Origin: Hyphomicrobiaceae bacterium
GTDB lineage: Bacteria; Pseudomonadota; Alphaproteobacteria; Rhizobiales; Hyphomicrobiaceae
Assembly: GCA_008933705.1 (NCBI GenBank)
Contig: WBUN01000051.1
Span: forward strand, 1 to 35,586
Length of the DNA: 35,586 nt
Direction of reading: 5' to 3'
Part shown: positions 33,288 to 35,586 of the stretch, piece after piece
Numbering within the stretch: position 1 is the first letter of the stretch
How the letters are laid out: the number at the start of each line of letters is the position of its first letter
Notes under the pieces: generated by a model
Databases searched by the model: none
Seen by the model: only the letters and a program-made list of their open reading frames with translations
What the model was told of the DNA's origin: nothing
Made by a program: the position numbers and the translations under genes

Positions 33288-35372
33288 TTGACAACGCTCG
33301 ACAAGGTATTTGACCCCAAAAACTTGAGGCGCGCTTATCGTTGGGTTCTGTCCAATCCGGACGCGCAGTATAAAGCCTATTTCAGAGACTCCTACGATGC
33401 CTTCGCCCTCGCTTCGGAGACGCACCTCAAGCTCATCAGGAGTAGAGGTGTCGGAGAGAAGTACGAACCCACCCACGCCTCGAAGGTACTCGTGCCAAAG
33501 CCTTCCGGAGCGATCAGGCCAATCACGCTTCTGACAGTCGAGGACCAGATCGTCTATCAGGCCTGCGTAAACCTGATTGCCGACGCGCTCAAAAAGCGCA
33601 CGTTGCGCCGCTACGACAAGCGTGTCTTCGCGCATCTATTCGGCGGAAAGTCGTCGCTCTTCTTCTACAAGCGGTGGCAGCCCTCCTACCGCAAGTTCGC
33701 CAGCAGGATCAGAAGCGCTTATGCCGACGGTTACGATTGCATCGCCGCTTTCGACCTCGCCTCGTTTTACGACTCAATCGATCACCACGTACTGAAGCAT
33801 TTCCTGCACGAGCTGGAGATAGACGAAGACACAGTCTCTTTTCTTCTGGAGTGCCTGAAAGTCTGGACTTCAAGCACCTGGAACCACGGCCCCCAGAATA
33901 TATACCACGAGCACGGCATACCGCAGGGGCCGCTGCCCTCTGGCATGCTATCAGAGGTCGTGCTTCAGCATATCGACGCGGCCGGGGAGCAGGGCACCAA
34001 GACTATCTACCTGCGCTATGTTGACGACATCAAGATACTGGCGCGCTCCGAGCTTGAGCTTCGGCGCAAGCTCATCAAGCTCGACATTGCCTCAAGAGAG
34101 ATCGGCCTATTTCCCCAGACCTCCAAGATCAACATCCATCGCATCACCGACCCCGACGACGAGGTCAAATCAGTCAGCCGGCCACCGGAGCCGTCGATCA
34201 AGCCGGTAGTCGACCAGAAGCGCCTCATGGCCCGTCTGCTTGATCTCACACGCAACGGTAGGTTGGGTCCGGCGACCGTCTCACGATTCAAGTTCTTGCT
34301 CGCCCACGCCGCGCCTACATACCGGCTCAATAAGCGGCTCATGCAGATACTTCAGCGAAGCCCGGACCTCGCGGGTAGTGTCTGCTCGTACATAGCCAAG
34401 TACGACAAGCTGCCAGGAAAACTCTCTTCCGATATCGTTGCCGCCATCAAGGGCCCGGAACTCTATCACGCGGTCAACGCGTCGCTGATCCGCGCCAGCC
34501 TCGGAAAGCTGGGTGTCGCCTCCTCTACCGAGCTTGGCCAGTTTGCCGCCGACAGGCTGATGAATCCGCCGCGTGGCGCTATCCCGCTTCAACCGAGTTA
34601 CAAGGAGGCCTTGATCGCATGCGCTCTGCATGCCGGTAATCTCACCTACGCCCAGTACGAAAAACTTCTTGTCGATGAGAAGGACTGGTGGGTCCGTAAA
34701 TCCGCCCTGCGTGAGCTCGTCGAAGCGCGCTACGGGCGCGCGAGCTACATATCACTTGTCAATCGATGCCTACGCATGAGTGACGGCGAGGTCGCGCGCA
34801 GGGCCGCCGCACTTATGCTTCAGGACGCCCTGCCGCTAGCCAAACCTTACGGCGATGTCGAAACTACAGCCAAGCAGGCACTCAAGGTCGCTGGCATCAT
34901 TAAATCAGTCGGCCAGCCCTCAAGCCGCATCAACAGCATCGTCGCCTATATGCTGGAACGCCCCGAAACGGATTGCGACTGGCGCCGGTTCTTTGGGAAA
35001 GAACACCGGCACGCGGAAGTCCATGCCTTCTTTCTCAAAAGAAACCGCGAGACGAATATCGACGCTTTTCTCGTCGCCCTCGACAGCTTTAGCGATTTTC
35101 TGACGCGCGAGTTGTGGCGCAGATACAAGCCCGCCGGTTCTCAATGCCCGGCCTTTGGCCACGCTATCAAAGATGCGACCCTCACTGCGACCCTCCCCAG
35201 GGCGATGGCGTGCTTCGTCAAGCTACACGATCTGAGGCTCCAGTCGGCAACAGCTCATCCAACGACGAAGTCTGGGAAGCCAGGCCGCCGGTTGAAACAC
35301 CGCGACTTCTACAAGCTGCGTCAGGAGTTGGTGGACACGTTCGACGAGATCGAGGCAACGGTCGTCCCGTAA
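33288..35372 (+). CDS. Defence-type reverse transcriptase with helical and HEPN-like C-terminal regions
   Basis: A 694-aa reverse transcriptase. Residues 66-95 hold the template-contacting VPKPSGAIRPITLL motif, 155-165 motif A (FDLASFYDSID, Asp156), 209-223 motif B (GIPQGPLPSG), and 241-251 the YVDD box (Asp246, Asp247), so the polymerase centre looks intact. Residues about 440-620 are helical and HEAT-like. At 648-658 HDLRLQSATAHP contains Arg650-x6-His657, matching the Rx4-6H motif of HEPN RNases. RT plus helical repeats plus HEPN is the layout of AbiA abortive-infection proteins. No intron-maturase or integrase domain is present. The start is TTG at 33288 because a stop codon lies two codons upstream. 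It begins 29 nt after the ATPase stop, so it belongs to the same operon. Confidence 0.9.
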   Translation: MTTLDKVFDPKNLRRAYRWVLSNPDAQYKAYFRDSYDAFALASETHLKLIRSRGVGEKYEPTHASKVLVPKPSGAIRPITLLTVEDQIVYQACVNLIADALKKRTLRRYDKRVFAHLFGGKSSLFFYKRWQPSYRKFASRIRSAYADGYDCIAAFDLASFYDSIDHHVLKHFLHELEIDEDTVSFLLECLKVWTSSTWNHGPQNIYHEHGIPQGPLPSGMLSEVVLQHIDAAGEQGTKTIYLRYVDDIKILARSELELRRKLIKLDIASREIGLFPQTSKINIHRITDPDDEVKSVSRPPEPSIKPVVDQKRLMARLLDLTRNGRLGPATVSRFKFLLAHAAPTYRLNKRLMQILQRSPDLAGSVCSYIAKYDKLPGKLSSDIVAAIKGPELYHAVNASLIRASLGKLGVASSTELGQFAADRLMNPPRGAIPLQPSYKEALIACALHAGNLTYAQYEKLLVDEKDWWVRKSALRELVEARYGRASYISLVNRCLRMSDGEVARRAAALMLQDALPLAKPYGDVETTAKQALKVAGIIKSVGQPSSRINSIVAYMLERPETDCDWRRFFGKEHRHAEVHAFFLKRNRETNIDAFLVALDSFSDFLTRELWRRYKPAGSQCPAFGHAIKDATLTATLPRAMACFVKLHDLRLQSATAHPTTKSGKPGRRLKHRDFYKLRQELVDTFDEIEATVVP

Positions 35373-35464
35373 TCCCCTGAGAATCTTCGTTCGCTCAGAT
35401 AATTCAAAATTGAACACGCTATGAGTGCTCGGCATCGAGATAGTCGATACGATGGGGGTCGCGC

Positions 35465-35486
35465 TAGAGCAGATTCAGCTTGACCG
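35465..35486. repeat. Putative terminal end of an IS630-family element
   Basis: TA at 35465-35466 followed by GAGCAGATTCAGCTTGACCG next to the transposase stop looks like the TA target and terminal repeat of an IS630-family element whose other end is outside the window. Confidence 0.5.
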
Positions 35487-35586
35487 TACATAGCCTGAAT
35501 GGCGGAGGTAGTTTGCGCATTCACCGGGCTCAAACGTGCTCGTGAGCTGGCCGATGGCGGTCCACAGGGCCTCGACGGAGCGAGCG
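35475..35586 (-). CDS. IS630-family transposase, C-terminal end (cut by window edge)
   Basis: The minus strand encodes the last 36 residues of an IS630-type transposase: ARSVEALWTAIGQLTSTF, then ECANYLRHSGYVRSS-stop, matching the usual V-E-A-L-W-x-A-I-G and ECANY-x-x-x-GY ending. The gene continues beyond the right edge. It belongs to a different IS630 subgroup from the relic at 22420, whose C-terminus is not similar. It borders the defence operon 100 bp after the RT stop. Confidence 0.85.
   Translation of the reverse strand, partial: ARSVEALWTAIGQLTSTFEPGECANYLRHSGYVRSS

Noticed and set aside
22420-35586. IS630 copies on both sides forming a composite transposon around the island
   Set aside because: The two transposase C-termini belong to different IS630 subgroups and the left one is a truncated relic.
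1-35586. CRISPR arrays
   Set aside because: No regularly spaced short direct repeats were seen; the only long direct repeat is the tRNA-derived 49-bp pair.

Overview
The window looks like a chromosomal segment of a high-GC alphaproteobacterium, most likely of the order Hyphomicrobiales. The evidence is the gene content and codon use: an xseB-dxs-tlyA-rRNA methyltransferase housekeeping run, a Bug/TctC binding protein, NnrS with an FNR-type box, and very GC-rich third positions. No rRNA or complete tRNA is present, so the genus cannot be named.

Left part (1-22423) is ordinary core and catabolic chromosome. It holds a Clp-N/coiled-coil protein, a GNAT acetyltransferase, an overlapping minus-strand pair (a threonylcarbamoyl-AMP synthase and a D-2-hydroxyacid dehydrogenase-type flavoprotein), a Tag-like DNA glycosylase, an acyl-CoA dehydrogenase and a crotonase (beta-oxidation), an unknown envelope protein, and an SDR - enolase-superfamily enzyme - TctC binding protein group. 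Next come ChrA and NnrS, divergent around a perfect FNR-type box, then an HDAC-like deacetylase, xseB, dxs, a Tat-exported superoxide dismutase, tlyA and an RlmD/RumA-type methyltransferase.

From 22420 the chromosome changes character. There is an IS630 transposase relic, a scrap of P4-type integrase, and a second broken tyrosine integrase that runs into a 49-bp tRNA-Pro 3'-end sequence (23601-23649). A perfect second copy lies at 26956-27004. The 3.3 kb between them carries a LysR regulator, a thioredoxin-fold 2-hydroxychromene-2-carboxylate isomerase-like protein and a CmcJ/NvfI-type oxidoreductase. This resembles islands stacked on one tRNA attachment site.

Right of the second repeat an intact P4-type integrase (27278-28492) opens a defence island: a MntA/HepT-like nucleotidyltransferase-HEPN pair, a 71-nt imperfect hairpin, and a tight four-gene operon (29533-35372). 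The operon encodes a nuclease-like effector with an ABC-3C-type C-terminal domain, an ABC-3C middle component, a DUF3732-type ABC ATPase, and a 694-residue reverse transcriptase with a helical middle and a C-terminal HEPN-like motif. The first three overlap and the RT starts 29 bp after the ATPase, so the four genes are probably one transcriptional unit. This joining of a three-component ABC conflict system to an Abi/DRT-like reverse transcriptase is the most interesting feature here. The window ends inside another IS630-family transposase.
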